Shown here: piece after piece, positions 1 through 12,600 of the stretch
Layout: each line of letters opens with the position of its first letter
How positions within the stretch are numbered: the stretch's first letter is position 1
Origin: Mucor racemosus
Lineage: Eukaryota > Mucoromycota > Mucoromycetes > Mucorales > Mucoraceae
NCBI GenBank assembly: GCA_027405735.1
Contig: JAPEHQ010000011.1
Coordinates: 1,488,001-1,552,000 of the forward strand
Length of the DNA stretch: 64,000 nt
Direction of reading: 5' to 3'
The notes under the pieces: generated by a model
What the model saw: the letters and a program-made list of their open reading frames with translations, nothing else
Told to the model about the DNA's origin: nothing
Databases searched by the model: none
Made by a program: the position numbers and the translations under genes

Positions 1-792
1 ATCTCCTGGCGTAAAATCAAAGCGCTCTCGGATATATATATATATATACAGTGTAGGTATACTGTTGTTAACTAGTTTTCTTGTATATATATAACAATCA
101 AGCATATTTGCGTAATTTTTTTGATGAAACTGCGTGGTGGGTTTATAGAAAATACATCAATACATATATATTCTGTGTAGTCTACGTTTTTTTTAATACT
201 GTCAATGGTTTTATAAGTGCTTAGTTGTATTATTCAATACTTTTTTGTATCAGAACAAAAAATAAGAAATAATAAATAGATGGATAAAACAATTAATTTC
301 AATCTTGTAATTTTTATTATACAATATAAAAAATTATGGATCAATATTATAAACAATGGAATGCTCTAAGATGGAGGAAATGTAACTTTTGATATAATTG
401 GTTTAATGGAGTAGATAGTTAGCCGTTCAAAATAACGTTTCCAGCAACACCACGAGGAGGTCTATCTACATGTTGCCATTTGACTTTATAGATTGTATAC
501 CACCATACTATAAAGTGATATTGAAATCAAGCAGATTCTATGAAATCAATACGACTCCGATTGCCAGAAAGGGCTATAGTTTCCAGCCGGTTACCGTAAA
601 AGAAGACTATAAGACCCTAAAAGGGGGAGAGGTCGCAAGTCCACGAATGGAGAACAACCAGGTTAAATTGACTCAGGATTACCGATTGTACAAAAACAAA
701 CAACTGAGTATAATAACCGAATTTACTAAGATAGCATCAAAACAGATACTATCCCAATAAAGGTGGTAAAAGTTATCGCTTTTTTTCGATCA
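1..792. other. AT-rich left edge, no recognised gene
   Basis: No gene is recognised. An ATG-initiated frame of 96 codons is open at 470-760 on the plus strand, but its product matches no family I know, has no visible domain and lacks convincing upstream signals. A short TA microsatellite lies near 33-49. The stretch leads into the direct repeat at 793. Confidence 0.4.
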
Positions 793-842
793 AATTATTT
801 TGATTCTTAAACCTACGTAAGGTGTATCAAAAATCAGATAAC
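793..842. repeat. Single diverged copy of the 90-bp direct repeat
   Basis: This 50-bp block shares the core of the three repeat units at 2830-3085 (AAATYATTTYGAYTCTTAAACC, then a GGTGT..CAAAA stretch and CAGATAAC), in the same orientation. It sits on the other side of the 21-bp minisatellite, so the array is bracketed by related sequence. Similarity was judged by eye. Confidence 0.6.
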
Positions 843-875
843 GAAAAGATGCTTTAACTTCTAGATGGAATAAAA

Positions 876-2640
876 TTGAAACAAAGACAAGACCAGAGAG
901 ATGATACGACCAGAGAGAAAAGACCAGAGACATTAGATTGGAGACGTTATATCAAAAGAAACCTTCAAAATTATAAAAAAGATACCAAATTAAGATCAGA
1001 CGTTGACAATATTTTTAAGTTTTCAATAATATACCTTTTTTATAAATTGAAACCACAAGTTAAAGCGATGAGACAAGAAGCACACGAATTGAGACTAGAT
1101 AATAAATATGAAGTAAGACCAGATGATCATTAATTGAAGAACTGATGAACATAAAAGAGCATACCTTTATACCAAAAGAGCATAGATGGAGACCAGTTAA
1201 AGATGAAATAAGACCAGATAAACATGAATTTTTGACCACATTAGGGTAACTTGAAAACAGATGAGTATAAATTGAGACCAGATACAAATGGATGGAGACC
1301 AAACCAGAATAAATTAAATCCAGGTAAAAATAAATTGAGAACAGACTTGAATGAACCAAGATTAACTGTGAATAAATAATGGAGAACAGATAAACATGAA
1401 TAGAGGCCAGACGAGCAAAACTAAAGACGAGATAAAAATAAAATGAGATAATATACTGATCAAATGGGACCAGAAGTGCATGAATACAGACCAGATGTGC
1501 ATGAAAATAAAGACTACACGTTGACAAAGGCATAAAGGATGTGCATTAAGTGAGACCAGAAGTGCATAAATAAAAACCAGAGATTGATAAACCTATACCA
1601 TATAAACATAAATTGAGACCAACAGTGCATAAATGAAAACCAGATGTTAAAAAACGATACCAGATGTGCATACATTGAAACCAGGTAAGCATGTATTGAG
1701 ACCAGATGAAACCAGAAAGACGAGATGCTAATGATACGATACAAGATGCGTATTAATTCAAATGAGGAGCGCATAAAAGAAAACCAGATGTGCATAAACC
1801 TAAACCAGATAACTATGAATTGAAACCATATAAGCATTAAATTGAAACCAAATAAGCATGAGTTCAAACCAGATAAGCACGAGTTGAAACCAGAAGAGCA
1901 TGTATTGGGACCAGACGAGCATGATATGAGACTAGGAGAGCATGTTATGAGACCAGATAAACATGGAGCAAAACCAGAAATACTTGAAGAAAGACCAAAC
2001 ATTGATAAATTGAGACTGAACGTACATGAATGGAGATCTGATGAGCATGCAATGAGACCATATAAACCTGAGTTGAGGCCAGAAGTAAATTAATCGAAAC
2101 CAGATATTGCTTAAGTGACATACGATATCCAGAATACTACCAGATATAGTAAAAAACCAAGACAAGACATACACAAAAAGGCACCACGCAATTAAAAGAT
2201 TTAGGGCAGCAGTGGGAATGGAGAATCAAGGATCATGTAAGACAAACAGAAACCAGGTAGATAAAGCACGACGTCAGATAAAACCACATAGAGTAGGCGA
2301 AAACTTGATACAGGATATGAAAAACCAGATGTTGGCTGAAACGGACGAGGTGAATGAACATAGAGAGACGGCAGCATTAAAAACCAAGAAACGAGATAAT
2401 AGCATATATAGAAAAACCAGATACCAGAAAAGCCATAATAGTAGGGGAGACAGATAGAATAAAAGGCAAGCCAAACCTAAATAAAAAGCCAATGTTAACA
2501 TAAAGTTGCCAGGTATTGAAAGATGATGACCATATATTACAGAAAGAGACCAGGTTTGCGTATGATAGACCACATTGCTCAGTAACGATAACAAATGTTG
2601 CAGAAATGAAACCAAATATGCTAAAAAAGGTGCTGGATCT
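876..2640 (+). repeat. Degenerate 21-bp minisatellite with heptapeptide coding character
   Basis: The unit is close to GACCAGATGAGCATGAATTGA, best kept at about 1840-2090 where successive units are exactly 21 bases apart. Translated on the plus strand it gives a seven-residue repeat of the type (M/L)(R/K)PD(E/K)H(E/V). Several short frames stay open for 80-160 codons on one strand or the other simply because the period is a multiple of three. Towards both ends the units are more diverged and the frame is broken by stops and indels. It is either a decayed repeat-protein gene or a non-coding minisatellite. No promoter, intron or conserved flanking coding sequence was seen, so no CDS is called. 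Confidence 0.75.
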
Positions 2641-2829
2641 TTGAGAAGAGAGGTAGATATTGCAGAAAAACGATTATTGAATATATCAAAAAAATGATTA
2701 GATTAGAAGAAAGTAGAATTATATTACGTTTTAGAAACATACCAGAAAGATCAGACCTTGCAAAAAAGAGAACAGACGCTAACAAAAAAACAGATGCAAT
2801 AGCAGAATTGAGCCATCAGCTATTAATTC

Positions 2830-3085
2830 CAATCATTTTGACTCTTAAACCCTAGCCAAGGGTGTTCCAAAAGTCAGATAGCCAATAGCTGATAGCTCAA
2901 TAGCTACCAACTGTTAGCTCAAATCATTTCGACTCTTAAACCCTGGCCATGGGTGTGCCAAAATGAGATAACCAACAGCTGATAGCTCAATAGATACCAA
3001 CTGTTAGCTCAAATCATTTCGACCCTTAAACCCTGGTCAAGGGTGTGCCAAAAATCAGATAACAAACAGCTGATAACCGCAGGTA
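2830..3085. repeat. Three tandem copies of a 90-bp repeat
   Basis: Units start near 2830, 2920 and 3010, with spacings of 91 and 90 bases. Each holds the AATCATTT(C/T)GACYCTTAAACCCT core, the GGGTGTGCCAAAA box and, in the first two units, a run of AGCTGATAGCTCAATAG and ACCAACTGTTAGCTC. The third is partial. A single diverged relative lies at 793-842. Confidence 0.8.
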
Positions 3086-3639
3086 AACAATCCAAAGAAC
3101 CAAACGCAGATAGAATAAACCCTGTACCAGGATGAGCTAAAAGAAAGTTAAACAAGAACAGCTTACTTGTTTTTCTTTTACTCAAACCTAGAATACTAGG
3201 AAAGTTTATGATAGAAGCTTCGTTAAAATTTCACGCACCAGACGTTATTTTAACATCGAAACTCCCACCTAACCTTCAGCAGCTACGTATAAAACTTTAT
3301 ATTGCGAGATGCTATAGTAGGCCTTAGCCAACGGATAAGGCACGTACAAGATAGACTCGTGATTCCTCCAAACCATAAGGTTTTGCTTCATCAAATTTAC
3401 CTGGTTGTCAAAAAAAAACAAAAAAAAACAGGGGGCCATCGTGTTTTTGAATAAACTATAAAATTTGAGTTCCATTGATGACGTGTTCAAAATTTTGTAT
3501 AATTTGATTGAAATGCTGTTTATAAACTTGAACCACACTGTAAATACAATCATCTGTGTTATAGAAATCATTGTTTTAGAGAGCGGTATATATTAGCAAT
3601 TTTATTTTGGGAGAGAAATTAATGACCTATAGAGACAAG
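3086..3639. other. Unannotated spacer
   Basis: No coding region, RNA gene or family repeat was recognised. The open minus-strand frame at 3269-3571 has low-complexity composition and no recognisable product. Confidence 0.4.
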
Positions 3640-5560
3640 ATACATCTATTTTGAGATTTTAACTAAATTTGACTCAATATTGGGCGAAAAGTTTTGAAAA
3701 TTATCCGAGAACCATCTAAAACCATTCAAAATTCAAGTGGCAACAAACCCGTATCCTGAGGAACTTCGATCCAAGTAACTTACAAATTTGCACGAGAGTT
3801 TGGTACGCATCATCTTCCACGTAATGATGTTGAATGGCAACTTCCACAACCTACTGTGTGTTGAGAAAATAATTGCCGAAGTGCACCTATATTTTGTTGC
3901 ACGCTTTTATTGAAAACAATTTAAATAAGGCATCTATAAATACTGATCCAAGTAAGCTGCGACTCCACATGGCCATAGATATGAATATTAATTAAAAGCA
4001 TTTCAGATACAGTATCAGCTTCCATGGGCTATTGTGTATTCGATAGGTTTGAACAACAAGTTGCTAATCTTCTATTTATGCTTTGTATGAAGATCAGTAA
4101 GCTCACTCACTCTCGATCGATATGGATCCAAATGACCTCCCGTTGTAATAGCAGGTACTTTTAATGTTGGTCAACAGAATTGCAAAAGGTTTAGCCGCCT
4201 GAGTTACTGTAGAAATGGAGAAATAAAAACTCATAGGTGTTCAAATTTCAAACTATTCTGTATTACTTGTTTCAGATATTCCTTGAAATTTTTTATAAAA
4301 TCAAATAATGATTCAAAATTAAATTTTGAAGTTAGACTTAATGCACAGTGAGCCTATAAATAACATACAATCTTGATCTCATTGATTAAAAATTATTTTT
4401 GAATGATCAAGGCACGGCTGTCAAAAAGAAACCTGTTTTCCTTAGATTAAAAAGTTCCAATACTTTGAGGCTTCAAATCTTTGCAAAAGGGTAAGCTTTA
4501 CTGACACTTCCTAATAATAGTAAAACTTGTTTTGAAACGCTCCATAACAGATATGATAGTATACATATTTTTTGAGCACTTTTATTTTTCTAACAGTTTT
4601 TCAAATTTTTTTACATCCATGTCATCAACCTCGTTAAGCTCTCTCAGGCCCAATCTAGTTTTTTTTTTTTTTCAAAATGCTGATATTTCGTGGAGATATC
4701 TTTCTCAAAAATGTGTACAAAAAGATACCTTCGTTTCTAGCTTCAATTTTTTCATTGTATACCATCATATTTGACATCTTAGATTGATTTCTTAAGCGGG
4801 TTAAAAGCAAGTGTTTCCCTTTTGAAGCCTTTATACTCGCTGAGAAATCAACATGAATAGAAATAAGTCTTTTGTCAATATTCTGTAGCATATCAAGTAT
4901 AGCCCTACATTTTATATTTCCTGATTATCTATTGAAATGGGGACACGCTCCGATTTTGAATATCACCATATAAAATTATATAATCAGATATGCACATGCA
5001 ACTGAGCTTGAATCCAAAAAGTGTTCAAATGGAAAAAAATCCAAAAAAATCCAAAAAAATCCTTGTATGTTTAATTACTCACAAAAATGCATAGCAAGTT
5101 GGACTAGCGTATTAAATGTTTTAAGTTCAGTTTTTGATTTTGAATCGATCTGTGTAGGCTTTAAAAATATTTTTCTCATAAATGTCTAGTAAATTTAGTG
5201 TCAAATTTTAACGGTTTTTGATCAAAAAGTACCATTCATTCAAATGCAACCCTAAAATATTTTATTTTCTGATTATGCGCAACAAAGTTATCTACAGAAT
5301 GAGCATTTATACGTAGCTGTAGCCTTATTTTTGGTGGGGATATTAATTTTTTTAACATTTTTTTTTGGTCGGCGAAAATTTACCCTTGTATATTCTCGTC
5401 CAAAATGGACCCTTTTTTCTATTATCACCAAAAATCAATCATTCAATCTCAATTTTCTCGACGAAAAATTAGTATTTTTTGACGAGATACAATTCGTTGG
5501 ATAGACGCTAGTGAGTACTAACCTATGGCTTTAGTTTTGCATACCAGGCATCCCTTCATG
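3640..5560 (+). repeat. R2 family repeat, copy 1 (permuted order)
   Basis: Bases 3650-4140 match 31100-31635, for example a shared CTACTGTGTGT box, a TTGAAAACAATTTAAAT box and GAACAACAAGTTG. Bases 4400-4800 match 30080-30450, for example a GAGCACTTTTATTTT box followed by the CATGTCATCAA...CTCGTT...AGCTCTCT block. The two blocks are in the same strand but in opposite order relative to the copy at 29.9-31.6 kb. That suggests two adjoining copies or an originally tandem unit. The internal short ORFs are not conserved as proteins. Confidence 0.6.
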
Positions 5561-5933
5561 AATCTCTATAACAGAAAAAGTGCTCCCACAAAATTTATAA
5601 AAAAATAAAAAAGTCATTACAGCCATCCAAAACCTAGATATCCTGGTAGAGAATGAAAAATAAAGTAGACTTTACTTAATAACCATCATTGCAATACCTT
5701 AGTAATTTCTCGACTTATTTTCATTTCAAATGCGGTTTCTTACTTTTAAGCTGGCCCTTTTTGCACCATTATTCAAATTAATGTTAGCTTGCGTGGTAGT
5801 TTATCAAGCTGTTATTACTTGATTAATGAATATTGTCGAAAACTGGCTACAAGGTGAAAAATGCAAAAGCCTCAAAATCTTGGCTGGAGCTTACCCATTT
5901 TGATAAAATTTGTTGTATACCACCAAGACTAGT
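5561..5933. other. Unannotated spacer
   Basis: AT-rich sequence between R2 copy 1 and the R1 element. I recognise nothing in it. Confidence 0.4.
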
Positions 5934-7009
5934 CATTACGGCCGACCTGTGCTGCGCAAAATTATTTCGTTGTGGTGCCCAGCAGGTGGGCTGCACAATA
6001 TAGTCTGAGCTGTTGTGCGGTTGTACCCACTGAATATGGCTAAAAAGATAACAAGGTGCATATTGTCGTATATTTTCAGGTTTGATGAATAATACTTTAA
6101 AAAGAATACAATTAAAAAAGAATCAGTAATGAATCAGTTCTTCAACTGTATAATGAAAATAATATATCGTTTATTTAGATACACAGTAAAAGTATGGCCT
6201 ATTATATTCATTTGACATTGAAATTCTAAGATGTAATTTAAGAGAATATTGAACCATTAGATCTGCTTGATAATAATCGATGAATTGAAATGGATCAATC
6301 ATAATTTAACCGTTCTTGTTGCAGAGCTTGTGAGTTGTCTTGTTTCAATGCTGCGTTAAATGTGCTTGGATGTTGATTTGATAGCTACTTGATTGATTAA
6401 CCGCTGGGATGAAAGAATATGGTGTCATAATTGAGGTCCAAGCGTTTTTGGTAATTATTGGATTAAACTTGGTACGCTGGAAGTCTTTTATATCCGATAT
6501 CAAGAGTTTGCACTTCCATAAATGTCGTAGTCAATAGATTGTGAGATGTATTAATACTGTAGAAGGTGATAACGTATAGTACTTTAATGCTGCAAATCAT
6601 TATCGTTAAATATGACTGAATATTAATGAATTAGAGAAAATACAAAAGGTAAAAAACTGATACCCAATGTGCATCGAGGTCAACGTTGATAAAAAGTGCA
6701 TTTATTATGTAGTAAAAATCACCATTTCGATGGACAGAAATTACAGGACCAAGATGTTGTATTTGCCTCAGGATTTTTAAAAAGGATTTTAAAAGCATGA
6801 TGCTTTATCAAACTTACTTAGATGTTAAATACTCACCATATGATATTAGTATCATCTTGTTTTTTATTTAATGATTGCTGTATTATTAAAAATCAAGCTT
6901 TTCATAGCTGCTTATAACAATGACAATAGACAATAGGATGTTTCTGATTTTAGATTGGCATTTATCATAAGGCGGGCTGATAATACGTTTGATACTTTTA
7001 TAGATGGAA

Positions 7010-7197
7010 TCAGTCAATTTGATTTATGAAATTTTAATGCAAATGCTGAGGAAACATTTTTAAGTACTTAAGTTGGTTCTGGTGAGGCATGGCAGTGAAT
7101 AAATTGACTTGGGACACAGAGGGCAAAAAGGTGGTAATAATAGATCCCAGTGATGGCCATGTTTATATTTATAATTTATAATATTGGAGAGGTAAGA
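7010..7197 (+). pseudogene. Dynein intermediate chain-like WD fragment inside R1 element A
   Basis: Translation gives remnants of DGTSQ-NLWNLNENAEEP, then, after a short gap starting GTAAGT-like, ALNKLTWDTEGKKV and SDGHVY. This pattern (DGT..LWNLN, ALNKLAW, SDGHVYVYDVGE) is that of the C-terminal WD repeats of cytoplasmic dynein intermediate chains. In this copy the frame is broken by stops and indels. The same segment recurs in the three other R1 copies, so it travelled with the element. Family identification rests on motif memory and has not been searched. Confidence 0.5.
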
Positions 7198-8969
7198 CTA
7201 AAACTTAATGTAAATCACCTTTAGCGCGGTAATTATAAAGTAAGACTATATTATCATTGAATAAACTACCACACAATATTAACATGTATAAAAGCTTACA
7301 GTAATAAGTGGGTGCAGAATCGTAAATTCTTGAAAAAGTTTCCAAAAATCATAAAATTTCTTATTTTTAAGACTTACAAGGCTTATAAGCGGAATATTAA
7401 TTCTGAAAATTATTCTTGTTCAGATTATCAATTTTGACATTTTTTAATTTTTTTTTTCTGATTTTGCAAATCTAGAGTTAATTATACTACCAATTATAAA
7501 AACAAAAAATGTACACATATACAGAATTTAGCGCTCTATTTGCCCAATAAAAAATAACAAACATTTTTATTGCAAAATATGACATGAAAATCCTTTAACC
7601 AAAATTCCGTTTTTGGGCCAAAAGTACAAATTTTTATTACTTAACATTTAATATTAAGCTTTTATAAAATTTGTATAAGTCATGGCTACAATTTTCTCTC
7701 ACATTGTAGTATGTTTAAACGTCGATTTTGGTATCAGAATTTGATTTTTTTGTTTTTTGATTCAAATCATGAGCGTTGGTAAGGATAAAATGAGTCCCGA
7801 AAATGTCCGCTATAAAATCTGAATTTTCAGACCGTACATGGTTAAATATAAGAAAAATAAAAAAAACGCATTTTTATTTGAAACTTAGATATATACCATA
7901 GTACAGTATAAGAGACTTAGCCGTTCAATCTTGCTATGCTCAATTACGGCGTTGCTCTACGGGCTCTCTTTTGCATTTTTTTAATGAATCTATGATATAA
8001 CAGCCAGTTTTTCTGGTATAAAATGCATGTTTCTATGATAACAGATATTGCCTATTATTTGATTTAGTTTATGGGTTGATGCGCTGTAATACTGCTTTTA
8101 CATTGGTTGACATGTGCAATTTAGTAGGGTTTTAATTGCGCTAAATAATGTAAAGCCTTTAAAATCCTTTTTTACGTGTGCTGTTTCCCTCTTTTTGTTT
8201 TCATATTCCAAGGATATTATTCACCGTTTGATAAGGCATATCAGACTATCAAGCTAATATTTTTTTCTTTTATCTGAATACGCATGCTAACATAAGGGAC
8301 GAATGTTTTTAATATATGTAGCAGCCGTTACATTAGAGACTGATATCTTTATTCAACTGCATTCTAAGATCAAATATCATTATTTACTACTGTATTGTTG
8401 AATGTATTTCCTGATTACCAGATCAAATCGAAGGCAATGATGCTTATTATATCTATTCAGTAAAAAGCTAGAACTGGCTACAAACTTACGAAATGTTCCA
8501 GGAAAGTGATAAAATTTCAAATTATTTAGAAACAAAACAAAAAAAGAACAATCTAATGTCTTGCCTAATTACAATAGTTTTGATTGTATATATACTGTAC
8601 TTGAAAGCAAATCTTTTTACAGCTGACAATCGTAAACTAAAATAGTAAGTTTAAAGAAGGTTAATTTGTTTAAATTTTATGAGTAATAAAGTAACATTAT
8701 TTATAATCTTAGATTTGCCTTGCGGTATAAATTTAAGCAATAAGTGCTATTTAAGTTTATGCCCGAGCAAAAACCATTTTTGCTGCAAATATTACAGCTA
8801 CAAACATATTTACAAATGATGATAATCGTAAATATATTGGCTGTTAAATGTATTGCTCTACTACATCAACAGCCTATTGAACTGTATTGTATATAATCTA
8901 TATTATTAATAAAAGCAAATGTAATTTAAAAACACATTCCAATAAAAAATGCAATGGAATTTTAAGAAC

Positions 8970-9260
8970 AACGGCACGATGCTCATGTACAAACCAATTT
9001 GTGCCTATACAATCAGATTATTATGCTCATGGTCAGATTTTATTAATATGCACAAATATGGATAATGATATGCTTATGGGCAATTCTACTATTATGCACA
9101 CATGGGATTAATGTCATCATGCACATGGACAGAATCTATAATTCTGCACATACAGGCTTAGCATTGTACTCGTGTGCAGTTTCTTTTGTTGTGTCCGTGT
9201 GCACCTTGTTATTTTTTTAGCCATATTCAGTGGGCACAGCAGCTCAGGCTATAGTGTACA
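8970..9260. repeat. Subterminal motif cluster of R1 element A
   Basis: At least ten imperfect copies of an 8-11 base motif (TGCTCATG, TATGCACA, TATGCTTATGGG, TATGCACACATGG, ATGCACATGG, CTGCACATAC, GTGTGCA and relatives) occur just inside the right inverted repeat. The same cluster is kept at 36370-36600 and 41595-41860. Such reiterated subterminal motifs are the transposase-binding sites in plant CACTA elements; here the role is inferred. Confidence 0.55.
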
Positions 9261-9312
9261 GCCCACCTGCACACAACGAAATCATCTTGTGCAGCACAGG
9301 TCGGCTGTAGTG

Positions 9313-9599
9313 TGATACTATAGACGGTGATAAAGTATGGTACTTGGCGGTACACAACAGTTTACTAGATGGAAATAAAGAAGATTTATATACTAATTAA
9401 GTTGAGGGAGATGATGATGTGATAAGGATTATAGGTGTTATCTATTATAGTAATGTAGCATGATGGTGGAACACCATGCTTTAATATCATTCTGTAATAT
9501 CATTCTGGAACATCATGCTGGAATCGTGGTTCTGTTGATGTTTTTTAACTGACTTGGGTTTCGGTTCCTGAACTATTGTTTTACCTTTGGATTTGACAT
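9313..9599. other. Unannotated spacer
   Basis: Short imperfect reiterations of ATCATTCTGGAACATCATG occur around 9470-9530. No gene is recognised. Confidence 0.35.
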
Positions 9600-9675
9600 C
9601 CGGTTAAGAATGATACATCATTGAGCATCAAAATCGAAGTATTATTTTTTTGTATTCACAAGATACTGTAGATCC
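9600..9675 (-). repeat. R2 family repeat, copy 2, left piece
   Basis: Read on the minus strand relative to copy 3, this matches 30945-31010 (TTGAGCA, then TATTT(T/C)ACAAGATA). It continues at 13835 after the hAT element, so the hAT insertion split this copy. The last eight bases, GTAGATCC at 9668-9675, are the left target-site duplicate. Confidence 0.7.
9668..9675. other. Left target-site duplication of the hAT element
   Basis: GTAGATCC, identical to 13827-13834 and immediately outside the TAGGA terminus. Confidence 0.85.
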
Positions 9676-12600
9676 TAGGAATGGGCTTCGATTCGAGTTT
9701 GAATCGAGTTTTAACGGAAACGGCTATTCGATTCGAGTTGGAAAACGGTCCGTTTTTTTTGTAACTCAGATAAATAACGGGGTGGAAGCAAGTATCGGGT
9801 CGTCTTGAGCAGACCGTTATAATATCAGCTTTGACAAATTAATATACATATATGAAATCATGCATCGATATTTATTTCATGAATTTAACAACTAAAAAAA
9901 CTAATTAAGGCACATGATTTTACATTACACCTTGGTAAATAATTCACTTTGCCAACAAGTTAGCAACACAATTTTTTCTCCAGTATCTGGATGCAGCTTG
10001 GCTCTTGTATTATTTATGACATATTTCGCTTGTGAGAATAGCCTTTCGGCAGGGACGCTTGTAGCAGGAATAGATAAATATTTTTTAGCAAATAATGATA
10101 GTGTTGGAAAAAGATTTTCATGCTGCTTCCAAAATTTTAGGGGCAAGGTCGCATATTTTTTTCCAAGTTCCATGTTGGTTATGGCAACTTCGTCTTCATC
10201 GTTAGTGTCATCGTCATCATCATCTATTGTGTTTTATATAAATGCTCCATTAGTAAATGTTATCAAAATTACATAAATGACAGCTTTACCATTTTGCAAT
10301 TTATATCTGCGCAATTTCAACTTCGACTTGTACTCTTTTCTGTGGTCAATGTCAAGGTACCTTTTCAAATCAGCATTTGTTTCAACATAATGTTTGATTA
10401 TGTCAACATTTCCTTCGTACAACTGAACCTTTTTATATCTTTCATCTTCTTGTGATCTAGATGGTCGAGTTGAGCCAACTATATCTTCATTATCAGAAGT
10501 ATTATAAGAAGAATCGGAAGAGTCAATACTATCAATGTCCATAATTGTTGATGTCGATGGGCCTGATGCAAAAAATGTTATATATCAGTAATGTAAATCA
10601 AAATACAGAACAGATATGAATTACCTGCTTCATTTCCATAGATCATTCTGTACATCACTGTTTTGCTACTACTACTACCATCTAGTTCTCTAGCATAATA
10701 CTTTTCTAAAAATGAGGAAAATGATTCCTTGCAAACAGCTATTTGTTCATCAATTATATTTTTCTCCCATTTTTGATCTTTCCTAAAATAATAAAAATAA
10801 TAAGCATCATCAGCTACAAGAAAGATAAAAGTAGTACCAGTATGAAAACTTCAGACTCGGGTCAACCAAGGTGGAATTTGCATAAACACTTGTTAAATCA
10901 GTCTTAGAATAGTACTTCGATAGCTTATCCTTGCAACACTGAATAGCGTCTGCCAAATGTGGGTTTTTTTCTTGAAATGCGTCCAATTGGTCAAATAAAC
11001 GGTTAAATAAAACGATTGTTTTATTAATAGTTGTATACCTGGAGAAGTTAATTAGTACTGTATGGTATACTATTTTTATAAAAGCTGTAATATTGCTACT
11101 TACTGCTGACTTGAGAGCCAAACTGTTATTTTTTCGAATTTTGTCAATACTTCGTTAACAATAGTAATATACTGGATTTGCTCATCATTTAAACTACAGT
11201 TTTCACGTATATCGTCGTCTGAATTCACTGTCAGTCTATATGCTTCTCTTACCACCAAGAACCGATCTATCATATGTTTTGTAGAGTGCCATCTCGTAGA
11301 ACAGTCGACTATTATTGCTAAATCAGGCAGTTTTAATATCTTCTTATTTGATTCAAAGACACATGTCAATTGGTTAGAAAGTTTGATTTTAGCGCAACCT
11401 TTACGAAGCCTATCAATGGGATTATTACCCTCGGCACCACTTTTGTTTATCTGGATGGTTTTAGATCCAATTAATTCAATAAATAATTTCATGTAATTAA
11501 TCAAATACTTACATCTTCCATAACAGCTTCCATGTTTGCGCTATCATTTGGTGCTTTTGCTTTTAGCCCTTTTTCAATTAAATCGTGACATACAATGTTG
11601 ATTACGTGCGCAAAACAGGAAATCATGTTTTCCTTCTTTTTGAAATTGAAAGACTCATCATCTTCTGCTACCTTTTCAATATATTCTCCCATTGATCCAT
11701 TATTTGATGCATTATCGGTTGTTATGCAGAATAATTTGTTTTTGATGCCATAGTCATCCAACACTGCAAGGAATAATTTTCCAAGATCTTTTCCTTTTTA
11801 TGAATGTCAGTATCAAAACAAATCAACATTTATGAATTGTATAAATTGGTGCATACCCGAATGAGAAGCATTTTTCATGTATTTAATAGCAATTGTTATT
11901 TGTTGCGGCTTCCAATTTTTGTCGATGTAATGTGCTGTTATTCCCATGAAATACTTGTCTACGTTGCATCATTAAATAAAGTCAGTAATGAAGAAAGTAT
12001 ATGTAGTACTTTTTACTCACTAGTATCACTCTTCCACAAATCAGTTGTAAAATTTAAGAATTCTTGCTCTTGCAGAGTGGTTTTAATTATTTCCTTTTGA
12101 TCCAAGTATTTTTGAATAAGCAAATCCTTCAATTTATTTTTCTTGGGAGGTATCAGTATTGGATCGTACGATTTTGAGCCATCATTTCCACTATTTCTGC
12201 TGCTGAATTGAATAAGCTTTTCCAAAGTAATGTTTTTTTCAGAAAAATTTATTGTCAATCTATTAGCTATAATGAAATCAGTAAATAGTTTAAGAAAAGC
12301 TTCTCTTGTATGGGGCTCCTCATCGATTGTATCAATTTCGTCTTGTTCTTTTTGATATCTGTCCAGATGAGGCTTATTTTCTTGCGTGAGACAGCTTTGA
12401 ACAAAATCATAGTTATAAATCTCTTTTTCTCTGTCTGTTTTATCTTCCCAATCAGTAATTTGTTCTTTCGAAAACGTCAATAATTTAAGAATTATATTAT
12501 CTAACGTGCAATGTAACATGTTAATGAATGCGAATTTATGATTGATTGATAAAATAATACTCACGTCTGGATTCAGTAAGATTAAAATGTTTGTTTTCAA

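Larger units (their letters stand above)
5934..9312 (+). mobile_element. R1 element A: 3.4-kb inverted-terminal-repeat DNA element, non-autonomous
   Basis: The left end reads CATTACGGCCGACCTGTGCTG. The right end, reverse-complemented, reads CACTACAGCCGACCTGTGCTG. The inverted repeats continue imperfectly for about 130 bases on both sides, to about 6063 and from about 9180. The ends thus have the CACTA...TAGTG form known from CACTA (EnSpm/CMC) transposons. No matching 2-3 bp target duplication was found, so the superfamily call is tentative. No transposase-like ORF lies inside. Bases 7010-7197 hold a broken WD-repeat coding fragment resembling dynein intermediate chain. The right subterminal 300 bases are crowded with variants of TATGCNCATGG, as expected for transposase-binding subterminal repeats. 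Confidence 0.75.

Noticed and set aside
1514..2002. Minus-strand frame of 162 codons (Phe/Ser/Ile-rich) over the minisatellite
   Set aside because: Open only because the 21-bp unit has no stop in that frame; no start context or homology.
5934..9312. Tc1/mariner assignment of R1 because TA lies next to the terminal repeats
   Set aside because: The bases outside the TA (CAY/GTG) are conserved in all copies, so they belong to the element; no TA target duplication can be claimed.
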